Part shown: positions 1 through 8,604 of the stretch, one piece after another | Numbering within the stretch: position 1 is the first letter of the stretch | Layout of the letters: the number at the start of each line of letters is the position of its first letter | Assembly (NCBI RefSeq): GCF_024807225.1 | Contig: NZ_JANUCO010000001.1 | Coordinates: forward strand, 124,001-188,000 | Direction of reading: 5' to 3' | Origin: Chryseobacterium ginsenosidimutans | GTDB taxonomy: Bacteria > Bacteroidota > Bacteroidia > Flavobacteriales > Weeksellaceae | Length of the DNA: 64,000 nucleotides | Made by a program: the position numbers and the translations under genes | The notes under the pieces: model-generated | What the model was told of the DNA's origin: nothing | What the model saw: only the letters and a program-made list of their open reading frames with translations | Database searches by the model: none

Positions 1-2
1 GA

Positions 3-62
3 TTAAATTGGACGAAAGACAAAACAGACTACCGACTGGATTATGATGTGATATGGAAATAG
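3..62 (+). CDS. C-terminal end of a FixH-like protein (partial)
   Basis: An open frame enters from the left edge and encodes 19 residues ending DYRLDYDVIWK before a TAG stop. It overlaps the start of the next gene by 10 bases, the tight packing expected inside an operon. In Bacteroidota a FixH family protein commonly sits between ccoG and a TauE/SafE gene in the cbb3 cytochrome oxidase cluster, so this is probably the end of fixH. The identity rests on neighbourhood and style, because too little of the protein is visible to recognise a domain. Confidence 0.5.
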   Translation, partial: LNWTKDKTDYRLDYDVIWK

Positions 63-820
63 CACTTATTGTATCGGCGATTGGGTTGGGTTTTGCTTCC
101 GGATTTCACTGTATCGGAATGTGCGGACCTATTGCCTTGTCGATGGGATTAACGAAGAAACAGGCTACCAATTATTACCTTCAGAATCTTACCTATCAGT
201 TCGGAAGAATTTTCACATACTCACTTTTGGGAGCCATTTTAGGAATTATTGGTGAAGGTTTTGAGATGGCTGGTTTTCAGAAATATCTTACGATTGCTGT
301 CGGAATTTTATTGATTGTTATGGCTCTTTTTTCATTTGGCGGAAAAGATTTTGCTTCAAAAATTCCTTTCTTTTCTAAATTTTTATTTAAAGTTAAATCA
401 AACTTAGGAAGGCTGCTCCAAAAAGCAGATTACCGTTCCAGATTCACAACCGGTGTTTTGAACGGTTTTTTACCTTGCGGAATGGTTTATATGGCTTTAA
501 CAGCGAGTTTAGCAAGCGGAGGAATATGGCAGGGAGCTTCCTATATGGCGTTATTCGGATTGGGAACACTTCCATTCATGTTTGCGGTAGTTTTGGTCGG
601 AAATCTAATGAATCAGACTTTCAGAGTAAAAGTTTTAAAAGTGATTCCTTTAGTGATGATTATTTTGGGTGGATTATTTATTGTAAGAGGTCTTGAATTG
701 GGAATTCCTTACATTTCTCCAAGAGCGGAAGCCATGACGATTTCAAAAGACAATCAAGGTGACTGTCATTTACCCGGAGATCACAGTACACACGATCACA
801 GCAGGGTTAATTGCCATTAA
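53..820 (+). CDS. Sulfite exporter TauE/SafE family membrane protein
   Basis: A 255-residue polytopic inner-membrane protein. The N-terminal helix contains GFHCIGMCGP and a later helix NGFLPCGMVY, the Cys-containing motifs of the TauE/SafE-like family found in cbb3-oxidase clusters, where a role in metal (probably copper) handling or cytochrome maturation is suspected but unproven. The last 20 or so residues are rich in His and Cys (GDCHLPGDHSTHDHS and a final CH), which looks like a soluble metal-binding tail. The start overlaps the end of the FixH-like gene. Actual transport of sulfite is not implied by the family name. Confidence 0.85.
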   Translation: MEIALIVSAIGLGFASGFHCIGMCGPIALSMGLTKKQATNYYLQNLTYQFGRIFTYSLLGAILGIIGEGFEMAGFQKYLTIAVGILLIVMALFSFGGKDFASKIPFFSKFLFKVKSNLGRLLQKADYRSRFTTGVLNGFLPCGMVYMALTASLASGGIWQGASYMALFGLGTLPFMFAVVLVGNLMNQTFRVKVLKVIPLVMIILGGLFIVRGLELGIPYISPRAEAMTISKDNQGDCHLPGDHSTHDHSRVNCH

Positions 821-836
821 AGAGATTCAAAATCAT

Positions 837-1592
837 ATGAAAAAGGTTTTATTTTTACTTTTAATCAGCTTTTTTGCGCTTCAGTCATGCTCAGTGGAAT
901 CTGAGGTTATTTTTCATAAAAACAGTACGTCAACCACAATGATTGATATTGATATGAAGGATGCGATGGCTGTTTTAAAATCAAGAGTGGCAGCCACTTC
1001 TCAAACCCAAAACACAGGACTTGAAGACCTCGGAAAATTACCAAAAAATTGGACGAGCGTTTATAAATTGGGTAAAGAAATACGAAAACTCGACATCAAA
1101 GATCCCGATTCTATTAAGATCATGAAAAAAATCTTCATGAAATCTAATTTTGATAAGGAGGAAATGAAAGGATTTGCCCTGAAAATGGATCATTTTTCAC
1201 AAGACGATTATCAATCAGCAGGAAAATTATCAAAAAATTATCAGCTTCCGATCGATCGATTAGCAATGAATTCGTGGGACGGAAAAACACTGACTATTAA
1301 TACGCAGGAACTTACGTTAAACGGGATTAAAAACATCCTCAACAACAAAGATATTTCTTCTTTACAAGCTCAGACTTCAGTGGAATATGTAAAAATGATG
1401 TACAAAAATATCGGTACCACCTTAAAATTTGAGAAGAAAATAAAATCCATCACCGGAAAACACGACTGGATCACAAAAACCGACGATTATTCTTTAAAGA
1501 TAAATTATGATCTGAATTATTTATTCAGCCCGGAAAAGGATAGAAAACCTCTTTTGAATGGGGATGAAAGGATTGTTATTGTTACTGAATAA
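837..1592 (+). CDS. Putative lipoprotein of unknown function
   Basis: 251 residues starting at ATG 837. The start gives a clean lipoprotein signal: MKK, a hydrophobic stretch (VLFLLLISFFAL) and the lipobox LQSC. An in-frame start further upstream (759) would overlap the previous gene and bury the signal peptide, so it was not used. The mature part is charged and mostly helical with no motif I recognise. It begins 16 bases after the TauE/SafE gene, so it is probably cotranscribed, and it ends at a hairpin terminator shared with serS. Confidence 0.7.
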   Translation: MKKVLFLLLISFFALQSCSVESEVIFHKNSTSTTMIDIDMKDAMAVLKSRVAATSQTQNTGLEDLGKLPKNWTSVYKLGKEIRKLDIKDPDSIKIMKKIFMKSNFDKEEMKGFALKMDHFSQDDYQSAGKLSKNYQLPIDRLAMNSWDGKTLTINTQELTLNGIKNILNNKDISSLQAQTSVEYVKMMYKNIGTTLKFEKKIKSITGKHDWITKTDDYSLKINYDLNYLFSPEKDRKPLLNGDERIVIVTE

Positions 1593-1599
1593 AAAAACA

Positions 1600-1630
1600 A
1601 AACCACCGAAAATTTCGGTGGTTTCTATTT
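1600..1630. terminator. Bidirectional hairpin terminator
   Basis: AACCACCGAAA and TTTCGGTGGTT form a strong stem directly after the lipoprotein stop, with A-rich and T-rich flanks on both sides. It lies between convergent genes (the lipoprotein and serS) and can serve both. Confidence 0.75.
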
Positions 1631-1650
1631 ATAACTTATATCATTCAATA

Positions 1651-2919
1651 TTAATTAATCACATCAAATCTCGCATATTCAGCAATCTTCTTTGGAAGCT
1701 TAATTCCTTCCGCTGTCTGATTGTTTTCAAGCAAAGCTGCCATAATTCTTGGTAAAGCCATCGCTGAACCGTTCAATGTATGAACCAATTGAGATTTTCC
1801 GTCTGCTTTGTAACGGCATTTTAGTCTGTTCGCCTGAAAAGTTTCAAAATTAGAAACAGAACTTACTTCCAGCCACATTTCCTGAGCCGCACTCCAAACT
1901 TCGAAATCATACGTCATTGCCGCAGCAAAACCTGTATCTCCACCACAAAGTCTTAACACTCTGTAAGGAAGCTCAAGATCAGTCAATATTTCTTTGATAT
2001 GTTCTACCATTTCCTCCAACACAGCATAAGAATTTTCAGGTTTTTCGATTCTTACAATTTCTACTTTTTCGAATTGGTGAAGACGGTTCAACCCTCTTAC
2101 GTGAGCTCCGTAACTTCCCGCTTCTCTTCTGTAGCATTGAGAAAAAGCCGTATTTTTAATCGGAAGATCTTTTTCTTCCAACAAAATATCACGATACAAA
2201 TTCGTCACAGGAACTTCCGCTGTAGGAATTAAATATAAATTATCTTCATTAATAAAATACATTTGTCCCTCTTTATCAGGTAATTGCCCTGTTCCGTAAC
2301 CGGATGCTTCATTCACAACGTGAGGCGGATTTACTTCCATATATCCTTTCTCAACATTTTTATCCAAGAAATACTGAACCAAAGCTCTCTGCAATCTTGC
2401 GCCTTTTCCAAGATAAACAGGGAAACCTGCACCTGCAATTTTTACGCCTAATTCAAAATCGATAAGGTTATATTTTTTTGCCAGTTCCCAGTGAGGAATT
2501 GCTCCTTCACCAAGACCTTCCACATCGTGAGACTGAAAAATCATCTCGTTATCCTCCGCAGAAGCACCGCTTTTTACCAATTCATTCGGAATGTTCGGAA
2601 GCTGATATAAAATCTCTAATAAAGCCTTTTCTTTTGCATCTAACTGAATTTTCAATTCCGACGTCGACTCTTTGTATTGTGCTGTTTTAGATTTTGAGGA
2701 TTCTGCTTCTTCTTTTTTTCCTTCTTTCATTAAAATCCCGATTTCTTTGGAGATTTTGTTGATTTCGGAAAGTTGAGAATCTAATTCAAACTGAATTTTT
2801 TTTCTTTCTTCGTCAGTAGCAATAGCCTCGTCTACCAACTCAAGATTCTTGAATTGTCTTTTCTTAAGACCTTCTAAAACGCGCTCTTTGTTGTCGCGCA
2901 AAAAATTGACTTGTAACAT
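1651..2919 (-). CDS. serS: Serine--tRNA ligase
   Basis: 422 residues, the normal size for the cytoplasmic class II enzyme that charges tRNA-Ser (and tRNA-Sec) with serine. Residues 1 to about 110 form the charged, coiled-coil tRNA-binding arm. Class II motif 2 is seen as CYRREAGSYG followed by HQFEKVE, and motif 3 as NGSAMALPRIMAALLEN near the C-terminus. A TACATTTG sequence at 2974-2981 on the minus strand fits the flavobacterial -7 box, though no clear -33 box was found. The gene is complete. Confidence 0.98.
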   Translation of the reverse strand: MLQVNFLRDNKERVLEGLKKRQFKNLELVDEAIATDEERKKIQFELDSQLSEINKISKEIGILMKEGKKEEAESSKSKTAQYKESTSELKIQLDAKEKALLEILYQLPNIPNELVKSGASAEDNEMIFQSHDVEGLGEGAIPHWELAKKYNLIDFELGVKIAGAGFPVYLGKGARLQRALVQYFLDKNVEKGYMEVNPPHVVNEASGYGTGQLPDKEGQMYFINEDNLYLIPTAEVPVTNLYRDILLEEKDLPIKNTAFSQCYRREAGSYGAHVRGLNRLHQFEKVEIVRIEKPENSYAVLEEMVEHIKEILTDLELPYRVLRLCGGDTGFAAAMTYDFEVWSAAQEMWLEVSSVSNFETFQANRLKCRYKADGKSQLVHTLNGSAMALPRIMAALLENNQTAEGIKLPKKIAEYARFDVIN

Positions 2920-2986
2920 TTTATTTAGATGTTAGTTATTAGAATGTTGAGCATCAAAATGTCAACAGTTTTGCAAATGTAAAAAA

Positions 2987-3490
2987 TTATTTTACGATAG
3001 TAACTACGTTTGAGCTTCCAGGTTGTTTTGTAAATCTCAACGTATCATTATAATATACTTTCGAGACTTCAAAAACCGACGGTGTCATTCTGTACTGAAT
3101 TTCCAGTTTATCGTTAATTGTATCGAGAATCGTGGCATTCAATCTTTTCACCATGGAGACCGTAATTACCGAATGGTAGGTTTTATTGTTCGGATCAAGC
3201 GTGTCCAGTCCTACTCTTTTCGCGCCTGCAATATATTCTATAAAAAGTGTAGAATCTGCCGTTGCTCTCAATGAGCTGCTTACAGGAGCCAGATCTGCAA
3301 GTCCGTTTACATCATTCATTGAATAGGTGAAATAGGACATATCTTTCTTGGCATGAAACAAATCTCGTCCCGCACCATTTTTCACATAAACATTCAAGAT
3401 CTGATCTATCTTCTGCACATCGTCTTCATCGCCTTTACAGCTTAGAAAAGCGAAGAAAATAATCAGAAATCCAAAAACAATATTCCTCAT
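2987..3490 (-). CDS. Putative lipoprotein, DUF family not recognised
   Basis: 167 residues from ATG 3490 (MRNIVFGFLI...). The signal ends in the lipobox FLSC, followed by an acidic stretch KGDEDD, which suggests an outer-membrane or periplasmic lipoprotein. Three codons upstream lies a TTG that could extend the frame, but the ATG gives the better signal peptide. The rest is a beta-rich domain with no motif I can name. It lies between the flippase/glycosyltransferase pair and serS on the same strand. Confidence 0.65.
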   Translation of the reverse strand: MRNIVFGFLIIFFAFLSCKGDEDDVQKIDQILNVYVKNGAGRDLFHAKKDMSYFTYSMNDVNGLADLAPVSSSLRATADSTLFIEYIAGAKRVGLDTLDPNNKTYHSVITVSMVKRLNATILDTINDKLEIQYRMTPSVFEVSKVYYNDTLRFTKQPGSSNVVTIVK

Positions 3491-3529
3491 TTCCAACAAA
3501 GATAAAAACTTATTTTTAATTCTATAATC

Positions 3530-4786
3530 TTATTTTTTCTTTAAAACTTTATTTAAAAGTAAATTAATTTCAGATTTTGAAAGAATAAAATCATGAATAT
3601 GAAATTCTGTAATCTTATAAAATCTCCAGAATAATAATCCTGACGACAAACAATACGAAATCGAAGTAATTACACAAGCTCCCCGAATTCCCCATTTCGG
3701 AATGATGAAAAAAGACGAAATTACGGTGAAAACAAGTCCGATAATTGCTTTGACATTTAAAATTCTCAGCTTATTAATTCCGGCAAAATAATATCCGATA
3801 ATATTACTTGTTGCGATTGCTAAAATTCCGGGCGACAGAAACAGAACAATTTCTTTGGTCTGACTAAAATCTTTCCCGAAAATCATCGAATATAATGGTG
3901 CGGGAATTAGCAACATGACAACGATGAATAGCAAAGTAATCAAAAAACTGATCCGTAAAGAAACTTTTGTTTTTTCAATCGCTTCGTTTGAGTTCGTATT
4001 ATTCACAACATCGGCGTAAAGCACTACCGAAAGGCTTCGACTTACCGTCCAGATCGCTTCTGAGAAAGCAATTCCGACAGAAAAAACGCCGACACTTACA
4101 ATTCCTTTAAAATATTCAAGAAAATAGAATGACAACCTGTTATTTAAAAACTGAAGAAATGCACTTAACTGGGTTTTCCATCCATAATCGAATAACTTAA
4201 CACCAATTGTTTTAGAAAACGAAATCTTTTTAACATCACAACGTTTAAGAACCTGAAAAGTACTCATCAGAAACAATACTCCAAAACAGCTTATCTGCGC
4301 CATAAAATAAGCATTAACGGAAGTAATTTTAACAATATAAACGATAACGGCAATAAATACAATGTGTATAATCTGCTGTAAAACCGTGTATAAATTGAAC
4401 ATTTTAATATTCTGCTGTCCGACAAACAGATTCACATTTGCGGCAAGAAGCGAAGAAAGGACAGAAAGTCCGATCAAATAATTTGAGTATTCTAAAGCAT
4501 GATTAAAACTGAAAATTACAGGAATTAGAACGCCGACCAAAATCGACCAAAGATGAGCGAACGGTAAAATTTCTTCCGTTTTGAACTTCGAAGCAAAATA
4601 ACTCATGCTGCTTCCCACGAAGATATTTGCAAAAAAACTGATGATCGTAAGATCGGCAATCACTATCGAAATAACTCCTTTCCCTTCACTTCCCCACTTA
4701 TTTGTAGTGTAAATGACCAGTCCGAAATTTAATATCAAAATTAAAAAACGGGAAACAAAAGTTTTCAAAATAGTGCTCTTCATCAT
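3530..4786 (-). CDS. Oligosaccharide flippase family protein (Wzx/MATE-like)
   Basis: 418 residues and about 12 hydrophobic helices, with the N-terminal pattern TFVSRFLILILNFGLVIYT typical of polysaccharide biosynthesis exporters. Such proteins flip undecaprenol-linked oligosaccharides across the inner membrane. The sequence GVFSVGIAFSEAIW in the middle matches the family. Its start is one base from the stop of the glycosyltransferase upstream, so the two are very likely translationally coupled and work on the same glycan. The substrate cannot be told from sequence. Confidence 0.85.
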   Translation of the reverse strand: MMKSTILKTFVSRFLILILNFGLVIYTTNKWGSEGKGVISIVIADLTIISFFANIFVGSSMSYFASKFKTEEILPFAHLWSILVGVLIPVIFSFNHALEYSNYLIGLSVLSSLLAANVNLFVGQQNIKMFNLYTVLQQIIHIVFIAVIVYIVKITSVNAYFMAQISCFGVLFLMSTFQVLKRCDVKKISFSKTIGVKLFDYGWKTQLSAFLQFLNNRLSFYFLEYFKGIVSVGVFSVGIAFSEAIWTVSRSLSVVLYADVVNNTNSNEAIEKTKVSLRISFLITLLFIVVMLLIPAPLYSMIFGKDFSQTKEIVLFLSPGILAIATSNIIGYYFAGINKLRILNVKAIIGLVFTVISSFFIIPKWGIRGACVITSISYCLSSGLLFWRFYKITEFHIHDFILSKSEINLLLNKVLKKK

Positions 4787-4787
4787 C

Positions 4788-5918
4788 TTATTGCATTGAT
4801 TTTTTGATGAAGTCTACGAACTGATCTTTAATAACATTCCAATTGTATTTTTCCTCATATTCTTTTCTTGCATTCTGAGCTTGATTTGAATATAATTCAG
4901 GATTTTCGATATATTGTAGAATATTATTCGCAATCGCATCTGAATTTTCGGGATCAACCAAAAAACCAAATTTTGAAACATCCAGATGTTGTCTCGTTGC
5001 TTTCAGATCGGTATAAATAACAGGCTTTCCGGAAGCTGCATAATAAAATATTTTGATAGGCAGACAATGATGATTTTCGTAATTAACCGTTCTTACATCA
5101 AAACAAATATCTGCATCGGCATACGCTTCCGTAAATGTTTCAAAAGAAGTTGACTTCCCTATTTTAATATTTTCAAACTGATATTTTTTAACCAATTCAG
5201 AAAAATATTTTTCGTCTTTTTCCTTTCTTGAACCTCCGATTAACAGGATTGAAATATCAAGTTTAGGTTTCTTTTTTCTTAAATTATCAATTGCTGAGAA
5301 AAAATTTCCTATTCCTTTTTCTTCGGAAAATTGTCCGGTGTAGCAAAGCGTAATTTTATTCGGTTCTAATTTCTTTATATTTTGATGAATGTAAATATCA
5401 TCGGGATAATACGGCGAAACAATACTTTTTTTAAACGGAAAAAAATAAGCCAGTGGAAATTTTTTCGTGTCTTCACCAAAAATATAGTGAGTACTTATGA
5501 ATCCTGCATATAATTGAATCAGAAAAAATTTAAAAGCATGAATGATATTTAAAGGAAACGAATAATTTTCGACCATTCTCATCGAAGGATACCATTCTGT
5601 GATATCGTAAATAATGCTGATTTTATTCTTCTTTTTGAACTTTTTTGCAGCGATCACCGCCAAAGGTTCGGAACAGATAACAGAATCGGGTTGAAAAGAA
5701 TTTAGCACTCTTTCGAAAACTGTCGTTTTCTCTTCCGTGCTTTTTTCTAAAACTGAATAAGACTCGACTTCAATTCCGTCAATAAAACCTTGAAATTCTG
5801 AAGAAAGACTGCAAATTTTAATCTCATTTCCCTGATTTTTCAACGCTTTTGCCTGATGATAAAAAATTCTATCATCGTCGTATCGGTGAGCGGTTGTTAA
5901 AAAAAGGATTTTAGACAT
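4788..5918 (-). CDS. Glycosyltransferase, GT4-like
   Basis: 376 residues with a GT-B layout. The N-terminal half begins ILFLTTAHRYDDDRIFYHQA, usual for GT4 enzymes that take their acceptor there. The donor-binding half contains CYTGQFSEEKGIGNF, IGGSRKE and LPIKIFYYAASGKPVIYTD, the positions where GT4 enzymes carry the E-x7-E type nucleotide-sugar motif. It is cytoplasmic or membrane-associated and probably adds a sugar to a lipid-linked glycan that the adjacent flippase exports. Donor and linkage are unknown. Confidence 0.85.
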   Translation of the reverse strand: MSKILFLTTAHRYDDDRIFYHQAKALKNQGNEIKICSLSSEFQGFIDGIEVESYSVLEKSTEEKTTVFERVLNSFQPDSVICSEPLAVIAAKKFKKKNKISIIYDITEWYPSMRMVENYSFPLNIIHAFKFFLIQLYAGFISTHYIFGEDTKKFPLAYFFPFKKSIVSPYYPDDIYIHQNIKKLEPNKITLCYTGQFSEEKGIGNFFSAIDNLRKKKPKLDISILLIGGSRKEKDEKYFSELVKKYQFENIKIGKSTSFETFTEAYADADICFDVRTVNYENHHCLPIKIFYYAASGKPVIYTDLKATRQHLDVSKFGFLVDPENSDAIANNILQYIENPELYSNQAQNARKEYEEKYNWNVIKDQFVDFIKKSMQ

Positions 5919-5985
5919 CTATTTCCGAAAATTTTTAATCAAAATCTGTATAAGCATTGATTTTTTACAAATATACTTTAAAGCA

Positions 5986-6010
5986 AAAAAGTGGAACAAC
6001 TCCACTTTTT
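5986..6010 (-). terminator. Hairpin terminator downstream of the 6036-6524 gene
   Basis: A perfect 10-bp stem (AAAAAGTGGA and TCCACTTTTT) with a 5-base loop; the minus strand reads into a T run. It separates the glycosyltransferase/flippase pair from the genes upstream. Confidence 0.75.
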
Positions 6011-6035
6011 ATTTTTTTTTATTTAAATATAAATT

Positions 6036-6524
6036 TTATTTAATTCCGGATGCCCAACTTCTTTCGAAAGGCAAAAGGAAGTTCCCGATAAATTCCATAT
6101 AGGTATTCTTTGAAAAATCAAAAACCTGAATGTCTTTAGAAATTTCTCCATTTCTTACTTTTGATTTAAAATCAATAAGCTTCAATGTTTTTACTTCGCC
6201 ATTTTCTACAAAACTGGCTTTCATTCTGTCGAAAAGTCCCAACTGATATTCGCCATCAATTTCTCTCATGATCTTTCCTAATGCATCGATACTGCATCCG
6301 GAAGCCATTTCTTTTTCTTCATCCACGCAAATGACGATAAACTGATTTTTTTCAATTTTAAAAGATGAGGAAAGTGGTTTTCCGTGAGCTGCCCAAGTTG
6401 CCAGAAAATCGTACAATTTTTCGGTAATTACTTTCGCCTCTTTTGTCTCAAAAGGTCTTGACGCAGGATATATGATAACTCTATAATCGTTGGTTTCTAC
6501 TATGCTTGATTCTTCAATCTTCAT
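6036..6524 (-). CDS. Conserved hypothetical protein (often mislabelled ABC transporter ATPase)
   Basis: 162 residues, soluble, no signal peptide. I recall flavobacterial genomes labelling this small family as an ABC transporter ATPase, but no Walker A, Walker B or signature motif is present, so that name is not supported. Recognisable stretches are IIYPASRPFETKEA and AAHGKPLSSSFKI. It lies downstream of the two Fe-S proteins and mlaD, an order I recall as conserved in Flavobacteriia, which hints at a shared process. Function unknown. Confidence 0.65.
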   Translation of the reverse strand: MKIEESSIVETNDYRVIIYPASRPFETKEAKVITEKLYDFLATWAAHGKPLSSSFKIEKNQFIVICVDEEKEMASGCSIDALGKIMREIDGEYQLGLFDRMKASFVENGEVKTLKLIDFKSKVRNGEISKDIQVFDFSKNTYMEFIGNFLLPFERSWASGIK

Positions 6525-6548
6525 TTCTGATACATTTAGAGTTCAAAA

Positions 6549-7688
6549 TTACGCAATTTTCCTGAGTTTGAAACCATTGTATTTTTTGCTTACTGCATAC
6601 AAAAATACAATCAGAAGCATCATGATATAGCCGAAGAAAAATCTTAATCCCGATGAATGCGGGAAAAATAAAAATTTGATATAAATATTTACTAAAATAA
6701 TCACAGCCAGCGTTCTTATCCAAGAATCTTTTGACAAATAAAATGTAAGTCCAAGAAGTCCAAAAGAGACTACTGTCACTTTTTTAAAGTAAATAATTTT
6801 TTTATAAATAATTGTAAGATATTCTTGAAGGCTAAAATCTGGCGACGATCCGGAAATAAAAGAACGTCTATGGATGAAAGTGTCGTAAAAAAGATGTTTC
6901 CAACCCGGATAATGAGAAATTTTGATAATTGCAAAATACAAAACCAAAAGAATTACACCCTGAATAACAAATCTGAAATCTAATTTTTTATTTTTAAAAT
7001 ATTCATAAATTCCTGTAATTCCCAAATAACTTAATGTGAACGGAGCATAATCTGGTCTTGTAAAAGTAATTGCAAAAAGTACTAAAAACATGATCCATGA
7101 GCTCCATTTTTTGATTAATGCTATCATAAAAACCAGCAAAAACTGCAAAATGAACATGTCCGGAGTTGCCACTCTCGACATATAAGTCATTGGTGGCAAA
7201 AGCATTATTCCAATAGTTAAAATAACTGTCACAAGATAATTTTCAGGAAAAATAATTTTAAGAATAAAAAAGAGGAGTAATCCAGAAATAAAATACGAAA
7301 TAATACTTAAAAAAGTCACTGAATCGGGGGAAGAAAATCCCAGTTCATACAGAATTAAAATTCCGAGATTATATCCGACCTTAATCTGAAAGTAAGGCAA
7401 TTGTTCGGTAAAAGCTTTTGTATTATTGGCAAAAGCCTGTCGCGCTTTGTCGGCAGGCTTTAACGTTCCTAGAATATCTTTATACTCCAAATCCGGAGCT
7501 TTTTTTTGTATTTCTGTGTAAGTAAGTTCCCGAATTTTATCAGGAGAATCCGGAAATTTCAAAGTATATAAACAACCTATATAACCCGGCATATCCCAAT
7601 CATAGACTCTGTTTTTATAATTCCAAAAACTAAGAAATGTGATAACTGCTATTATGAAAAAAAAGGAAATTCTCCATTTTGTTTTCAT
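6549..7688 (-). CDS. Multi-pass membrane protein, possibly GT-C type glycosyltransferase
   Basis: 379 residues from ATG 7688 (MKTKWRISFFF...). A longer frame reaching 7766 overlaps the upstream Fe-S gene and adds a hydrophilic stretch before the first helix, so the shorter start is preferred. There are about 9 to 10 hydrophobic helices. After helix 1 the sequence YDWDMPGYIGCLY lies at the outer face, where GT-C enzymes (mannosyl/arabinosyl transferases) place a catalytic acidic residue. That comparison is an inference from layout only. Many Trp and Tyr in the loops also fit glycan or lipid handling. Confidence 0.55.
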   Translation of the reverse strand: MKTKWRISFFFIIAVITFLSFWNYKNRVYDWDMPGYIGCLYTLKFPDSPDKIRELTYTEIQKKAPDLEYKDILGTLKPADKARQAFANNTKAFTEQLPYFQIKVGYNLGILILYELGFSSPDSVTFLSIISYFISGLLLFFILKIIFPENYLVTVILTIGIMLLPPMTYMSRVATPDMFILQFLLVFMIALIKKWSSWIMFLVLFAITFTRPDYAPFTLSYLGITGIYEYFKNKKLDFRFVIQGVILLVLYFAIIKISHYPGWKHLFYDTFIHRRSFISGSSPDFSLQEYLTIIYKKIIYFKKVTVVSFGLLGLTFYLSKDSWIRTLAVIILVNIYIKFLFFPHSSGLRFFFGYIMMLLIVFLYAVSKKYNGFKLRKIA

Positions 7689-7731
7689 GGAAATATTGAT
7701 TCGTTTAAATACTTTTTGATTCCAATGATTA

Positions 7732-8517
7732 TTATAGATCTTCCGCTTCTGCAAGCAGCTCAACAATATCTTTCACGGCAACTTCTTCGTTTTTATTGAA
7801 GTGTTTCACCCCATCTGTCATCATCGTATTACAGAAAGGGCAGCCTGTTGCGATTATTTTAGGCTCAGAAGATAAAGCTTCTTCAGTTCTTTCGATATTG
7901 ATGTCTTTTTTACCTTTTTCAGGCTCTTTAAACATCTGTGCACCTCCTGCTCCACAACAAAGTCCGTTGGTTTTGCAACGCTTCATTTCTACAAGTTCGG
8001 CATCCAGTTTTTCAAGTAAAACTCTTGGCGCTTCATATTCGTCATTTGCTCTTCCTAAATAACAAGGATCGTGGAAAGTGATCTTTTTACCTTTGAAAGC
8101 TCCGCCTTCGATCTTTAATCGACCATCTTCCATTAATTTTCTAAGAAACTGAGTATGGTGAATAACTTCGAAATTCCCGCCTAAGCTAGGATATTCATTT
8201 TTAAGGGTATTGAAACAGTGCGGACAAGCCGTTACGATTTTTTTTACTTCGTAAGCGTTCAGAACTTCAATGTTCGTTAAAGCCATCATCTGGAAAACAA
8301 ATTCGTTTCCTGCACGTTTTGCGGGATCTCCTGTACAGCTTTCTTCCTGTCCTAAAACAGCGAATTCAACGCCTATTTTATTTAATATTTTGCAAAATGC
8401 TTTCGTGATTTTTTTGGCACGGTCGTCGAAACTTCCTGCACAACCCACCCAGAATAAAACTTCAGGTGATTTTCCTTCGGCATCATATTCTGCCATTGTT
8501 TTTATATTGAAATCCAT
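7732..8517 (-). CDS. (Fe-S)-binding protein with two CCG domains (HdrB/GlpC-like)
   Basis: 261 residues. Two cysteine-rich CCG-type domains can be seen: the first with WVGCAGSFDD, EESCTGDPAKR and ACPHCFNTLKNEYP, the second with DPCYLGR, NGLCCGAGG and ATGCPFCNTMM. Such domains bind an unusual [4Fe-4S] cluster in heterodisulfide reductase subunit B, LutA and GlpC-like proteins. It follows a membrane Fe-S protein on the same strand, so the pair probably forms a membrane-bound electron-transfer module; the electron donor and acceptor are not known in this group. Confidence 0.9.
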   Translation of the reverse strand: MDFNIKTMAEYDAEGKSPEVLFWVGCAGSFDDRAKKITKAFCKILNKIGVEFAVLGQEESCTGDPAKRAGNEFVFQMMALTNIEVLNAYEVKKIVTACPHCFNTLKNEYPSLGGNFEVIHHTQFLRKLMEDGRLKIEGGAFKGKKITFHDPCYLGRANDEYEAPRVLLEKLDAELVEMKRCKTNGLCCGAGGAQMFKEPEKGKKDINIERTEEALSSEPKIIATGCPFCNTMMTDGVKHFNKNEEVAVKDIVELLAEAEDL

Positions 8518-8540
8518 TTTAAATCAATTTATCAATATAG

Positions 8541-8602
8541 CAATGTAACAGTTTACCAATGGAATGATCGTTACATCGTTACATTATTTACATTGTTACA
8601 TT
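8541..8602. repeat. Short inverted and direct repeats of a TTACATTGTTACATT type
   Basis: Between the two Fe-S genes AATGTAACA (8542-8550) faces TGTTACATT (8594-8602), with further TTACAT copies between them. It looks like a simple intergenic repeat and could weakly fold in the transcript; nothing suggests a gene. Confidence 0.5.
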
Positions 8603-8604
8603 AA

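Noticed and set aside
759..836. Longer N-terminus for the lipoprotein
   Set aside because: It would overlap the TauE/SafE gene and hide a clear lipoprotein signal that begins at ATG 837.
6036..6524. ABC transporter ATPase
   Set aside because: No Walker A, Walker B or signature sequence is present in the 162 residues.
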